Under the pieces are notes generated by a model that did not search any database, was not told the origin of the DNA, and was given only the letters and a program-made list of their open reading frames with translations. Shown in pieces: positions 1 to 8,626 of a DNA stretch of 64,000 nucleotides (within the stretch, counting starts at the first letter, position 1; every line of letters begins with the position of its first letter). A program made the position numbers and the translations under genes. Where the stretch lies: contig NZ_JBOEFY010000015.1 in NCBI RefSeq assembly GCF_050633145.1, positions 124,001-188,000 on the forward strand, in the 5' to 3' direction. This stretch comes from Kordia sp050633145 (lineage in GTDB: Bacteria; Bacteroidota; Bacteroidia; Flavobacteriales; Flavobacteriaceae).

Positions 1-458
1 TGATTGCCGAACTTTCCGATTTATTCCGTTACCAATTAAAAGCCAGTCGAGAAGATTTTGTCACATTAGAAGAAGAGCTCGATTTTGTAAATAAATACCT
101 GAAATTAGAAAAGCGTAGATTTGAAGATCGACTTCAAATTAATATCGAAGTTGCTGATGGGTTGCTTTCGCGAAAAATTCCACCAATGCTGCTCCAACCT
201 TTAGTGGAAAACTCTGTAAAACATGGAATTTCTCCTTTAGTAAAAGGTGGAAAAATAAACATCATCATTAAAGAACAGCATGAAAAATTGATCTTTGAAA
301 TTAATGATACTGGCGTTGGTGTAGAAGACAAAGAACGTATCTTTAACGTAGGTGTTGGTATTAGTAACACACAAAAGCGTTTGCAAAAAATGTATGATTC
401 TAGCTTGCAATTCTCTGATAATATTCCTTCTGGACTTAAAGTATATTTTGAATTATAA
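1..458 (+). CDS. LytS-type sensor histidine kinase, C-terminal part (5' end outside window)
   Basis: The open frame runs in from the left edge (codons from base 3) for about 151 residues, so this is a truncated gene. It begins just after the phosphorylated-histidine region (LSDLFRYQLK) and continues through the His_kinase/HATPase_c part typical of LytS/YehU kinases: N-box LLQPLVENSVKHGIS, G1 box NDTGVGV and G2 box GVGISNTQKRL. Such kinases are usually membrane-anchored and phosphorylate a LytTR response regulator. The next gene, 47 bp downstream, is exactly that, so the two form a two-component pair. The signal sensed cannot be read because the N-terminus is missing. Confidence 0.9.
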   Translation, partial: IAELSDLFRYQLKASREDFVTLEEELDFVNKYLKLEKRRFEDRLQINIEVADGLLSRKIPPMLLQPLVENSVKHGISPLVKGGKINIIIKEQHEKLIFEINDTGVGVEDKERIFNVGVGISNTQKRLQKMYDSSLQFSDNIPSGLKVYFEL

Positions 459-505
459 CCAAACAGATGAAACAAGCATTTTTTAAAAACAATATGTATT
501 AGCAC

Positions 506-1231
506 ATGAAAAAGGTTGTCATTGTAGACGATGAGAAATCAGGAAGAACACTCATCAAAGAATATTTAGAAGACCACAAAGAGTTAATCCTTGTTGGGGA
601 AGCTAATAATGGTGTAGATGCAATTAAAATCATCAATAAGTTTCAACCAGATTTAGTGTTTATGGACATTCAAATGCCTGGATTGACAGGTTTTGATGTA
701 TTGGAACACTTAAATGAATTACCAACTATTATTTTTAGTACAGCTTATGATAAATATGCTTTGAAAGCCTTTGAAGTGCATGCAGTTGATTATTTGTTGA
801 AACCGTATACAAAAGAGCGTTTTAACAAAGCGATTAGCAAGCTAAAAGACAATTCGCCAAGTCAGATTGTACCTTTAGTAAACGAACATATTCTGTCTAA
901 AGATTCGTTTCCCGACCGAATTATTGTTGAAAAAGGCACAAAATACGTCACACTTGCTACAGAAGATATCTCCTATATAGAAGCGTATGGAAGTTATTCT
1001 AAAATTTACGATGCTAGCGAAGGCTATTTAAGTAATCGTGGAATTTCACAATTGGAAGAAAAACTCAATCCCAAACAATTCATGCGCATTCATCGTAGCA
1101 TTATTGTGAGTTTGACTGCCATACGAGAAGTTTCAAAATATGGAAAAAGCTATATTTTAATTCTGAAAAACAACGAAAAATTGAAAGTGAGTCGTAGCTA
1201 TGCGAATAAGATTAAGGAATTAATTTTATAG
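506..1231 (+). CDS. LytTR-family response regulator
   Basis: 241 aa. An N-terminal receiver domain (about 1-115) has the acidic pair D8-D9, phosphoacceptor D54 in VFMDIQMPG, and the conserved T and K regions (FSTAYDKYA, LKPY). A C-terminal LytTR DNA-binding domain (about 138-241) carries the typical segment EDISYIEAYGSYSKIY and the FMRIHRSIIVS motif. The protein is expected to be phosphorylated by the kinase just upstream and to bind promoters through its LytTR beta-sheet domain. Family assignment is secure; target genes cannot be deduced. Confidence 0.95.
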   Translation: MKKVVIVDDEKSGRTLIKEYLEDHKELILVGEANNGVDAIKIINKFQPDLVFMDIQMPGLTGFDVLEHLNELPTIIFSTAYDKYALKAFEVHAVDYLLKPYTKERFNKAISKLKDNSPSQIVPLVNEHILSKDSFPDRIIVEKGTKYVTLATEDISYIEAYGSYSKIYDASEGYLSNRGISQLEEKLNPKQFMRIHRSIIVSLTAIREVSKYGKSYILILKNNEKLKVSRSYANKIKELIL

Positions 1232-1240
1232 ATTTTAGAT

Positions 1241-1300
1241 CGCTTCGCTGTTAGAAGTTAGATCGCTTTGCTTCGACAAGCTCAGCATAAAGCTGTTAAA
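1241..1300. repeat. intergenic TTCGAC/GATCGCTTCGCT-type repeat
   Basis: The spacer after the regulator holds two degenerate copies of a TTAGATCGCTTyGCT unit followed by CTTCGACAAGCTCAGCATAA. Related words occur at 2285-2335, 4838-4885, 18600-18700, 43314-43370 and 52912-52945, always between genes. They look like members of a small dispersed repeat family. Confidence 0.5.
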
Positions 1301-1363
1301 TCGCTGTATATTTAGATACTAGAGTGTCGATTTTCTCGTTTTTGTTGTAATAAGTTAAAGAAT

Positions 1364-2143
1364 ATGAAAAAACTAATATTATTTTTTATAACACTATTAA
1401 TTACTTTAAATAGTTACAGCCAAAACAAAACCATATCAAAAGAGGAATTAAAAATTAAAAACTTAATCTCGGATTTTGTTTCAGAAGAATGGAGAAAAGT
1501 AAGCCATTCAAAAGACAGTTTATTAAATCTAGGCGAATCTTCAATTCCTTATCTTATTGATCTACTAAATTCTCCTAAAGCCTATAACAAATTAAAAAAC
1601 ACAATAGATCTCATTTATCCCGGAGCTGAAGAATTTTATGGACACGGTCCTATTGTAAATTATGATATAGATTGGATTGCAATTCGAGCAGGTTGGGTTT
1701 TAGAAAGTCTAACGTTTCAGGATTTTGGTTTTCTACACAATGTTATTAGTGAAAAAGAATTAATGGAATTACACATAAAAAACTATGCTACATATGCTGA
1801 AACAGGTAAACACAAAGTAAATTTTAAAAAAAGTGAATTAAAAAAACTTAATGGCAGTATTCGAAAAGTAAAAGATTGGTGGAAAAAGAATAAAAATGGT
1901 TGGACGCCTCTTATAGAGCTAAAAAATGCAATTTTTAGTACTAATACGAATCGTCAATTAAAAGCTCTTGACCAAATGATACTGGTCAGATACAAGATAA
2001 AAGGGTTTAACCAAAAATGGTTTGACAAGGAACTTAAAAAACGAATTATTGAACTAAGTAAATCCAAAGACGATGAATTATCAAGCTATGCTAAATGGAT
2101 ATTGTCTCTAGATATAGATGAAAATATTAGTGATGATGATTAA
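1364..2143 (+). CDS. secreted protein of unknown function
   Basis: 259 aa. It starts with a clear Sec signal peptide (MKKLILFFITLLITLNSYSQ, cleavage probable after SYSQ). The mature part is hydrophilic, lysine-rich and mostly helical in character, without membrane segments, cysteine clusters or a motif I recognise. SSIPYLIDLLNSPKAY resembles a HEAT-like helix pair, but this is only an impression. It stands alone: no close neighbour on the same strand suggests an operon. The start is supported by the signal peptide immediately after the ATG. Confidence 0.7.
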   Translation: MKKLILFFITLLITLNSYSQNKTISKEELKIKNLISDFVSEEWRKVSHSKDSLLNLGESSIPYLIDLLNSPKAYNKLKNTIDLIYPGAEEFYGHGPIVNYDIDWIAIRAGWVLESLTFQDFGFLHNVISEKELMELHIKNYATYAETGKHKVNFKKSELKKLNGSIRKVKDWWKKNKNGWTPLIELKNAIFSTNTNRQLKALDQMILVRYKIKGFNQKWFDKELKKRIIELSKSKDDELSSYAKWILSLDIDENISDDD

Positions 2144-2173
2144 ACTTATATATTAAATATTTATACAATTTCA

Positions 2174-2260
2174 ATGAAAGCAAATAGCTTATTAACACTC
2201 ACTAAAGGAGAGGGTTTATGTATTGATTGCGGAACAGATGTTTTTAAAAAAACAGAATAA
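2174..2260 (+). CDS. possible 28-aa peptide or gene remnant
   Basis: A short frame (begins MKANSLLTLTKGEGLCIDCG, ends DVFKKTE) lies in the spacer before pheT. It has a CxxC pair but no hydrophobic core. No clear ribosome binding site is visible. It may be a relic or chance; it is recorded only because the encoded peptide is tidy. Confidence 0.2.
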   Translation: MKANSLLTLTKGEGLCIDCGTDVFKKTE

Positions 2261-2348
2261 ATTCCAATAACAAATCGAGTCTAAAATCTAACAGCGTTAG
2301 CAGTCTAATATATAAAAGCGCAGCGATCTAAAATCAGATACAAACTTA

Positions 2349-2379
2349 TTTGTCAACTAACCGCATTATCTTATCTTTG
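2349..2379 (+). promoter_or_regulatory. Bacteroidota sigma-A promoter of pheT
   Basis: TTTG (2349-2352), a 19-bp spacer and TATCTTTG (2372-2379) match the Bacteroidota -33 TTG / -7 TAnnTTTG consensus exactly. The pheT ATG follows 24 bases later, leaving a very short untranslated leader. Confidence 0.8.
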
Positions 2380-2402
2380 CGGACTATTCAATACTAATAC
2401 GA

Positions 2403-4835
2403 ATGAAAATATCATACAATTGGGTAAAGCAATTTATTCAACTTGACTGGGATGCTGAGAAAACGGGCGAACTCTTAACTGATTTAGGTTTAGAGGTTGA
2501 AGGCATCGAAAAATACGAATCTGTACAAGGAGGATTAGAAGGCATTGTTATTGGACACGTGCTCACTTGTGTACAACACCCAAATGCAGATCGCTTAAAA
2601 GTAACTACTGTCGATTTAGGAACTGGTGAACCGATACAAATTGTGTGTGGTGCGCCAAATGTTTCCGCAGGACAAAAAGTACCTGTAGCTACGGTTGGAA
2701 CGACTTTATATGATGCCGAAGGAAAAGGATTTAAGATCAAAAAAGGGAAAATTCGTGGAGAAGTTTCTAATGGAATGATCTGTGCCGAAGATGAACTTGG
2801 TCTAGGAGAAGGTCATGATGGAATTATGATTTTAGATGAAGAATTAATTCCTGGAACAGCTGCAAGCGAAGTATTTGACATTGAAAATGATATGGTGTTC
2901 GAAATCGGTCTAACACCAAACAGAGCAGACGCGATGAGTCACCACGGAGTTGCTAGAGATTTAAAAGCTGGTTTACTTCAAAAAGATATCAAATTAGAAT
3001 TAATTACACCTTCTACAAGTAGCTTTAGAGTTGATAATAGAACTTTAAAAGTTGATGTAGATGTGGAAGATAAAACCCTAGCACCACGTTATTGTGGAGT
3101 GACAATTTCTGGAATTCAGGTAAAACCTTCACCAGAATGGTTACAACATCGTTTGAAAGCCATTGGTTTAGCACCAAAAAATAATGTAGTTGATGTTACT
3201 AATTATGTATTGCACGAATTAGGACAACCATTACACGCGTTTGACGCGAATTATGTTTCTGGAAATAAAATCATTGTAAAAACTTTAGAAGCTGGTACAA
3301 AGTTTACCACTTTAGACGAAGTAGAACGTGAATTACACGAAGACGATTTAATGATTTGTGATGCTGAAAAGCCATTGTGTATTGCGGGTGTTTTTGGAGG
3401 AATAAAATCGGGTGTGACTGAGAATACCACAAATATTTTCTTAGAAAGTGCTTATTTCAATCCTGTTTCTGTTCGTAAAACGGCAAAACGTCACGGATTA
3501 AATACAGATGCTTCTTTCCGTTTTGAACGTGGAATTGATCCAAATATCACAGAATATGCTTTAAAAAGAGCTGCTTTGTTAATTCAAGAATTGGCTGGTG
3601 GTGAAATTACAAGTGATGTTTCTGATAGCTATCCAACAAAAATTGAAGATTTCCAGGTACGTGTTTCTTTTGACAATATCACAAAGTTGATCGGAGAAGA
3701 ATTGCCTAGAGAAACGATTAAAAATATTTTATCTTCTTTAGATATTAAAATTAACTCTGTAACAGATGGCGGATTGGGATTAACAATTCCTGCGTTTAGA
3801 GTTGATGTACAGCGTGAAGCTGATGTGATTGAAGAAATTTTGCGTGTGTATGGTTACAACAACATCAAATTTGATGAAAAGTGGCATACCTCAATTTCTA
3901 ATACGTCACGTTTTGAAGATTATAAGTTGCAGAATGTAGTTGGTACACAATTGGTTTCACAAGGGTTTTACGAAATTATGTCAAACTCATTGACCAACGC
4001 TTCATACATTGAACTTTCTGAGCAATTACAAGCGGAACATAATATTACGATGTTGAATCCGTTGAGTAATGATTTGTCTGTAATGCGTCAATCATTGTTA
4101 TTCTCAGGATTGGAAGCAATTTCACACAACATTAACCGTAGACAGAGTGATTTAAAATTATTCGAATTCGGAAAAACATATCACGCATATAGCGAAGGAA
4201 ATCGTGAAGAACACAAACATTTATCTGTGTTTATTACAGGAAACGCAAATGCAGAAACTTGGACACAAGAGAAGCCTGTAGCTACAGAATTTTTCTATGC
4301 AAAAGGAATTGTAATGACTATTTTATCTCGTTTAGGAATTAACTCTTTAAAAGTTTCTCCTGTGAAGAACGATTTATTGTCTGAAGGAATTACCTTGAGT
4401 TTAGGAAAAACGAAATTGGTTGAATTTGGAATTGTAAAACGTAAAGTTGCCAAGTCGTTCGATATTAAACAACAAGTGATGTATGCTGATTTCAATTGGG
4501 ATAACGTAATTGAAGTTGTAAAAAACAGAAAGATCAAGTTTAAGGACATTCCGAAGTTTCCAAAAGTTCGTAGAGATTTTGCATTGTTAATTGATGAAAA
4601 AACAACGTTTGCAGAAATTCATAACATTGCGAAACAAAGTGAACGCAATTTGTTGAAAGAAGTGAATTTGTTTGATGTATATGAAGGTGATAATTTACCA
4701 CAAGGGAAGAAAAGTTACGCAGTGAGTTTTACACTTCAAGACGAACACAAAACCTTAACAGACAAGCAGATTGATAAAATCATGAATAAATTACAGCAGA
4801 GCTTTGAAAAGCAACTTGGTGCTGAATTGAGGTAA
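2403..4835 (+). CDS. pheT: phenylalanine--tRNA ligase beta subunit
   Basis: 810 aa, the usual length for bacterial PheT. Domains in order: N-terminal B1 with the EMAP-II-like tRNA-binding fold (about 40-150, including HPNADRLKV), B3/B4 (about 215-395, the editing region), B5 (about 405-475), the catalytic-like core, and a C-terminal FDX-ACB anticodon-binding domain (about 718-810, FPKVRRDFALLID). With PheS it forms the cytoplasmic alpha2-beta2 enzyme that charges tRNA-Phe and hydrolyses Tyr-tRNA-Phe. pheS is not in the window, so the two subunit genes are separate here, as is common in Flavobacteriaceae. Confidence 0.98.
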   Translation: MKISYNWVKQFIQLDWDAEKTGELLTDLGLEVEGIEKYESVQGGLEGIVIGHVLTCVQHPNADRLKVTTVDLGTGEPIQIVCGAPNVSAGQKVPVATVGTTLYDAEGKGFKIKKGKIRGEVSNGMICAEDELGLGEGHDGIMILDEELIPGTAASEVFDIENDMVFEIGLTPNRADAMSHHGVARDLKAGLLQKDIKLELITPSTSSFRVDNRTLKVDVDVEDKTLAPRYCGVTISGIQVKPSPEWLQHRLKAIGLAPKNNVVDVTNYVLHELGQPLHAFDANYVSGNKIIVKTLEAGTKFTTLDEVERELHEDDLMICDAEKPLCIAGVFGGIKSGVTENTTNIFLESAYFNPVSVRKTAKRHGLNTDASFRFERGIDPNITEYALKRAALLIQELAGGEITSDVSDSYPTKIEDFQVRVSFDNITKLIGEELPRETIKNILSSLDIKINSVTDGGLGLTIPAFRVDVQREADVIEEILRVYGYNNIKFDEKWHTSISNTSRFEDYKLQNVVGTQLVSQGFYEIMSNSLTNASYIELSEQLQAEHNITMLNPLSNDLSVMRQSLLFSGLEAISHNINRRQSDLKLFEFGKTYHAYSEGNREEHKHLSVFITGNANAETWTQEKPVATEFFYAKGIVMTILSRLGINSLKVSPVKNDLLSEGITLSLGKTKLVEFGIVKRKVAKSFDIKQQVMYADFNWDNVIEVVKNRKIKFKDIPKFPKVRRDFALLIDEKTTFAEIHNIAKQSERNLLKEVNLFDVYEGDNLPQGKKSYAVSFTLQDEHKTLTDKQIDKIMNKLQQSFEKQLGAELR

Positions 4836-4837
4836 CA

Positions 4838-4885
4838 CTTCGACTCCGCTCAGTGTGTCACATTTCGACTCAGCTTAGTGTGCTG
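4838..4885. repeat. direct repeat of TTCGACTCnGCTnAGTGTG
   Basis: Just after the pheT stop, the word TTCGACTCCGCTCAGTGTG is followed by a variant TTCGACTCAGCTTAGTGTG. It belongs to the dispersed intergenic family also seen near 1290, 43340 and 52920. Confidence 0.6.
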
Positions 4886-4901
4886 AATTTTAAAATATAT
4901 G

Positions 4902-4934
4902 AACGCTTTTTACTTCGGTAGAAAGCGTTTTTTT
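4902..4934 (+). terminator. intrinsic terminator of pheT
   Basis: An inverted repeat AACGCTTT / AAAGCGTT around a TACTTCGGTAG loop is followed by seven T residues, a classic Rho-independent terminator about 70 bp after the pheT stop. Confidence 0.85.
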
Positions 4935-5142
4935 GTTGACAAGAACGTCCGTTTGAATCGCAAATTTGTGATTCATGGTATTTAGAATCTAAACAAATGA
5001 ATTAAACGAAGAATATTAAAAATCGTGATTTTTAGTATAATTTTAGATGAAATACTCTTAACTTTAATTTCTTACCTAAATTTAGGTATTGGTAATACTA
5101 AAAATGATAGGAATTTCTATTGTATCAATATTTATAAACTAT

Positions 5143-5838
5143 ATGAAAAAACTAATTTACTTTTTAATACTGATTGTAACTGTTTCATGTTTGAATAAAA
5201 AGGAATCTAAATCAGCAATTGCTGCAACCACTACAGTAAATAATATTGACAAAAATGGATTAGAAATTGATTTAACACTTCTTTCTAATATAAAAAAGGA
5301 TATCAAAAAAGAACCAACTAAGTTAAATAGAGAAGTCTGGAATTACGATAAAGAAGGAAATGAAGAACACTACTTCTTAGATAAAGGTTTAGTTTTCAAA
5401 TTTGTAAATGAGCAAAAAGCGCATTCCATTTTCAACAAATATCACGATGAAGTTATCAAAGGAAACAATTATATATTTCTTACAAATATGGACTTTGATG
5501 AATCATATAATAGTTATTTCGACATTGTAATTATTAATGGTTCTGATCCGTTCGAACTAATTAAAAAAATTGGAACAAATGGCGTGAACTATGATGTTTA
5601 TAATCCTGATGTTATTAAAAAATTGAAGGAATGGAATGAACAAGTTGATTTCAAATTTGTAGTTATTGATGTTTCAAGAATCCATGCGTATATGGGAAAA
5701 CTTCCGAGCGATCTAAAAAAGTTTTCTTTAGATGTTTATAAATTTTGTCCAGATGTAATTGACCAAGGCTATGAATCAATGGAAGAAATGATTATGGATT
5801 ATAAACAGAATAAGTATTTCTGGCTTTGGTGGGACTAA
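5143..5838 (+). CDS. lipoprotein of unknown function
   Basis: The chosen ATG gives 231 aa beginning MKKLIYFLILIVTVSCLNKK, a lipoprotein signal peptide with its lipobox cysteine at residue 16. A longer TTG-started frame (from 5089) would place 18 extra residues before this signal and is less likely. The mature protein is soluble and charged, with no recognised domain; the C-terminus ends YFWLWWD. A repeat-like aromatic/acidic composition suggests a folded globular domain. No adjacent operon partner. Confidence 0.75.
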   Translation: MKKLIYFLILIVTVSCLNKKESKSAIAATTTVNNIDKNGLEIDLTLLSNIKKDIKKEPTKLNREVWNYDKEGNEEHYFLDKGLVFKFVNEQKAHSIFNKYHDEVIKGNNYIFLTNMDFDESYNSYFDIVIINGSDPFELIKKIGTNGVNYDVYNPDVIKKLKEWNEQVDFKFVVIDVSRIHAYMGKLPSDLKKFSLDVYKFCPDVIDQGYESMEEMIMDYKQNKYFWLWWD

Positions 5839-6014
5839 TATAAGGCTGATGCATAACGAAATCACACCGAAATAATTTTTAGGTTTAATTCAATCTTAAG
5901 TTAAAAGCTTAATATATAGTCTTTTATAGAAATTAAATTTTATAAACAAGTTCTCTTTTCATAAGCAAAGTAAACATAAAAAGTCTTGGTATTATTTTTG
6001 TTGCAGATGTAAGC

Positions 6015-6446
6015 ATGAAATTATACTACATTTTACTATTCGTTAGCACTTTTGCTTTTGGTCAAATTAACACAGAAAAACTAGCAGGTAATACTTGGTA
6101 TAAAATTTCTAGTTCTGATGGCATAATTGTGTATTCTGTTTTTAAAAAACAACAACAGAGAAGTTTTCAATTTACACTTAACAAAGATCATTCTTTTAGC
6201 ATACCACATTCAACAAGACCTAGGCGATGTGCTAATAATAATATTAGGAATGGAAATAATATTAAGACTAGAAATAATGTTAACACTAGAAATCGTAAGG
6301 CGACTAAAGAGATTGAAAAAGGCACTTGGAGTGTCGAAATTATCGATGGCGATTCCATATTGATTTTAGATAGTACACGACGCCACATGCGTTATAAAAT
6401 ACTCTATGCAAGTTCTAGTACGCTAGAATTGCAGAAATACAGATAA
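6015..6446 (+). CDS. small secreted protein of unknown function
   Basis: 143 aa with a Sec signal peptide (MKLYYILLFVSTFAFGQ). The layout LAGNTWYKISSSDG ... FTLNKDHSFSI ... GTWSVEIIDGDSILILD is the pattern of lipocalin-like small beta-barrel proteins of Bacteroidota. The middle carries an unusual Asn/Arg-rich low-complexity stretch (about residues 72-96, NNNIRNGNNIKTRNNVNTRN) inserted where a loop would be. Function unknown. Confidence 0.65.
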   Translation: MKLYYILLFVSTFAFGQINTEKLAGNTWYKISSSDGIIVYSVFKKQQQRSFQFTLNKDHSFSIPHSTRPRRCANNNIRNGNNIKTRNNVNTRNRKATKEIEKGTWSVEIIDGDSILILDSTRRHMRYKILYASSSTLELQKYR

Positions 6447-6519
6447 AAAATAAGGAAAAACCATACTTTTTAATACATATTTTTTTTGTACATTTAAACC
6501 TCATGAAAAAAAGTAAGTT

Positions 6520-6672
6520 ATGTTAGATAAAATTTCAAATCTCGACGGGTTTAGTTTTATAAATAAAAATGGACAGCGAAATATTGTTGGCGGATTACCA
6601 CGTTTTTGTACAGATACAAAACCTTGCGATTATCCTTGGCAATGCTACAGTGGAATTTGCAGATTAGCTTAA
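6520..6672 (+). CDS. short GG-motif peptide, probable bacteriocin/RiPP-like precursor
   Basis: 50 aa. The N-terminal part (LDGFSFINKNGQRNIVGG) resembles the double-glycine leaders of Bacteroidota bacteriocin-like peptides (compare LEGxxxLxKxEQKxIxGG). It is followed by a short core with four cysteines (LPRFCTDTKPCDYPWQCYSG, then ICRLA). An upstream ATG at 6503 hits a stop after seven codons, so 6520 is the start. The gene lies just before a strong hairpin terminator. No maturation or transport gene is nearby. The leader differs from the KxLxLxK...KGG leaders elsewhere in the window, so it may belong to another export system. Confidence 0.6.
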   Translation: MLDKISNLDGFSFINKNGQRNIVGGLPRFCTDTKPCDYPWQCYSGICRLA

Positions 6673-6743
6673 TACCTTCATTTTTACAATAAAAAATAAA
6701 TAGAAATTCCGATATTCAGTAAACCGCTGAATATATTACATAT

Positions 6744-6781
6744 AAAAAAAGTCCCTTGAAACAATTTCAAGGGACTTTTTA
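6744..6781. terminator. bidirectional intrinsic terminator
   Basis: AAAAAGTCCCTTGAAA / TTTCAAGGGACTTTTT is a near-perfect inverted repeat with A- and T-runs on both flanks. It sits between the GG peptide gene (plus strand) and the convergent ABC-F gene (minus strand) and can serve both. Confidence 0.9.
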
Positions 6782-6800
6782 GTTGTATACTTTGTGTGAA

Positions 6801-8432
6801 TTATACTTGTACTCCGTACATTTTTTCACGTTGTTCTTTTATTTTTGGATCATTCATATAATCATCAAAAGTTAAGTATCTATCGATAACTCCACTCGGA
6901 GTCAACTCAATAATTCTGTTGGCAACTGTTTGTGCAAACTCATGATCGTGCGTTGTAAATAAAACGGTTCCTTTGAAGTTTTTCAATGAATTGTTAAACG
7001 CAGTAATACTTTCTAAGTCCAAGTGATTCGTTGGTTCATCAAGCATTAATACGTTTGCTCTAATCATCATCATTCGCGATAACATACAACGAACTTTTTC
7101 TCCTCCTGATAGTACTCTCGCAGTTTTTAAAGCTTCTTCTCCACTGAAAATCATCTTCCCTAAAAATCCACGAACAAATACTTCTTCACGTTCTTCTTCT
7201 GTTTTTGACCATTGACGTAACCAATCGACCAAAGTCATATCATTATCAAAGAATTCAGAGTTATCTACAGGTAAGTACGCTTGCGACGTTGTAACTCCCC
7301 ATTTAAACGTTCCAGCATCAGCTTTAGCATTTTCATTGATAATTTGATAGAAAGCAGACGTTGCACGCGAATTTTTAGAAATTACTGCAACCTTATCGCC
7401 TTTTGCCAAGTTGATATCTACATTTTGAAATAATACTTCGCCATCAGCACTTGCTTTTAATCCTTCTACATTTAAAATTTGATCTCCAGCCTCACGATCT
7501 CTGTCAAAAATAATTGCAGGATAACGACGGCTCGATGGTTTAATATCTTCAACTTTTAAACGTGCCAACATTTTTTTACGAGATGTTGCTTGTTTCGATT
7601 TTGCAACGTTTGCACTAAATCGCAATATAAATTCTTGTAATTCTTTTGCTTTGTCTTCAGCCTTTTTGTTTTGCTGAGCACGCTGTCTTGCTGCTAACTG
7701 ACTACTTTCGTACCAAAACGTATAGTTTCCACTGTAGTGGTTTATTTTTGCAAAATCGATATCTGAAATATGTGTACAAACTGCATCTAAAAAGTGTCTA
7801 TCGTGAGAAACTACAATAACACAGTTGTCATAATTTGCTAAGAAATTCTCTAACCAAGCAATTGTTTCAAAATCCAAATCATTGGTAGGCTCATCCATAA
7901 TTAACACATCTGGATTTCCAAAAAGTGCTTGTGCCAATAACACACGTACTTTTTGCTTACCATCCAATTCGCTCATTAAAGAATAATGGTTTCCTTCTGC
8001 AATTCCTAAGTTTGATAATAATGCAGCTGCATCCGAATCGGCATTCCATCCATTCATTTCTTCAAACTCAACTTGCAACTCACCTACGCGTTCTCCATCT
8101 TTATCTGAAAAATCTACTTTCGCATAAATTTCGTCCATTTCCTTTTTTATAGCAAACAATGGTTTGTTTCCCATAATTACAGTTTCAAGTACAGGAAGAT
8201 CATCATACGCAAAGTGATCTTGTTCTAAAACGGACATACGTTTACCAGGTTCTAAGCTAACATGCCCAGATGTAGCATCCATCTTTCCTGATAGTATTTT
8301 TAAAAAAGTGGATTTACCAGCGCCGTTAGCTCCGATAACACCATAGCAATTTCCTGTTGTAAACGTCGTATTTACTTCGTCAAATAACACACGTTTTCCA
8401 AATTGCACTGATAAATTAGATACAGATAACAT
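6801..8432 (-). CDS. ABC-F family ATPase (YbiT-like) with a degenerate second Walker A
   Basis: 543 aa, two ABC domains and no membrane segment, so a ribosome-associated ABC-F translation factor rather than a transporter. Domain 1 has Walker A GANGAGKST (about 34-42) and Walker B VLIMDEPTNDLD. The linker has the family segment RFSANVAKSKQATSRKKML seen in YbiT. Domain 2 has signature LSGGEKVR and Walker B VLMLDEPTNHLD, but its Walker A position reads ISKNSRATSAF and lacks the GxxGxGK(S/T) lysine. Thus only one canonical ATP site is complete in each half by sequence. YbiT-like assignment is confident; the cellular role is not known. Confidence 0.92.
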   Translation of the reverse strand: MLSVSNLSVQFGKRVLFDEVNTTFTTGNCYGVIGANGAGKSTFLKILSGKMDATSGHVSLEPGKRMSVLEQDHFAYDDLPVLETVIMGNKPLFAIKKEMDEIYAKVDFSDKDGERVGELQVEFEEMNGWNADSDAAALLSNLGIAEGNHYSLMSELDGKQKVRVLLAQALFGNPDVLIMDEPTNDLDFETIAWLENFLANYDNCVIVVSHDRHFLDAVCTHISDIDFAKINHYSGNYTFWYESSQLAARQRAQQNKKAEDKAKELQEFILRFSANVAKSKQATSRKKMLARLKVEDIKPSSRRYPAIIFDRDREAGDQILNVEGLKASADGEVLFQNVDINLAKGDKVAVISKNSRATSAFYQIINENAKADAGTFKWGVTTSQAYLPVDNSEFFDNDMTLVDWLRQWSKTEEEREEVFVRGFLGKMIFSGEEALKTARVLSGGEKVRCMLSRMMMIRANVLMLDEPTNHLDLESITAFNNSLKNFKGTVLFTTHDHEFAQTVANRIIELTPSGVIDRYLTFDDYMNDPKIKEQREKMYGVQV

Positions 8433-8626
8433 TCTTTTCGTTTTTTAAACTTTTTTATATATTGCGCAAAAGTAAGAATTAGATTGAATATTACTAGGAT
8501 TTAAAGCGAATTTTAGTTCGGTTAGTCTTAACGTTTTAACTTCTATTTTTAACAGCCTATTAACACCGTATTGCATTTTGGATAGTTAGTTTTGTTAAAA
8601 CTTGAAAAAGAGTTCATCAAATTGCT

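Noticed and set aside
5089..5142. TTG-started extension of the 5143-5838 lipoprotein
   Set aside because: It places 18 residues before a complete lipoprotein signal peptide.
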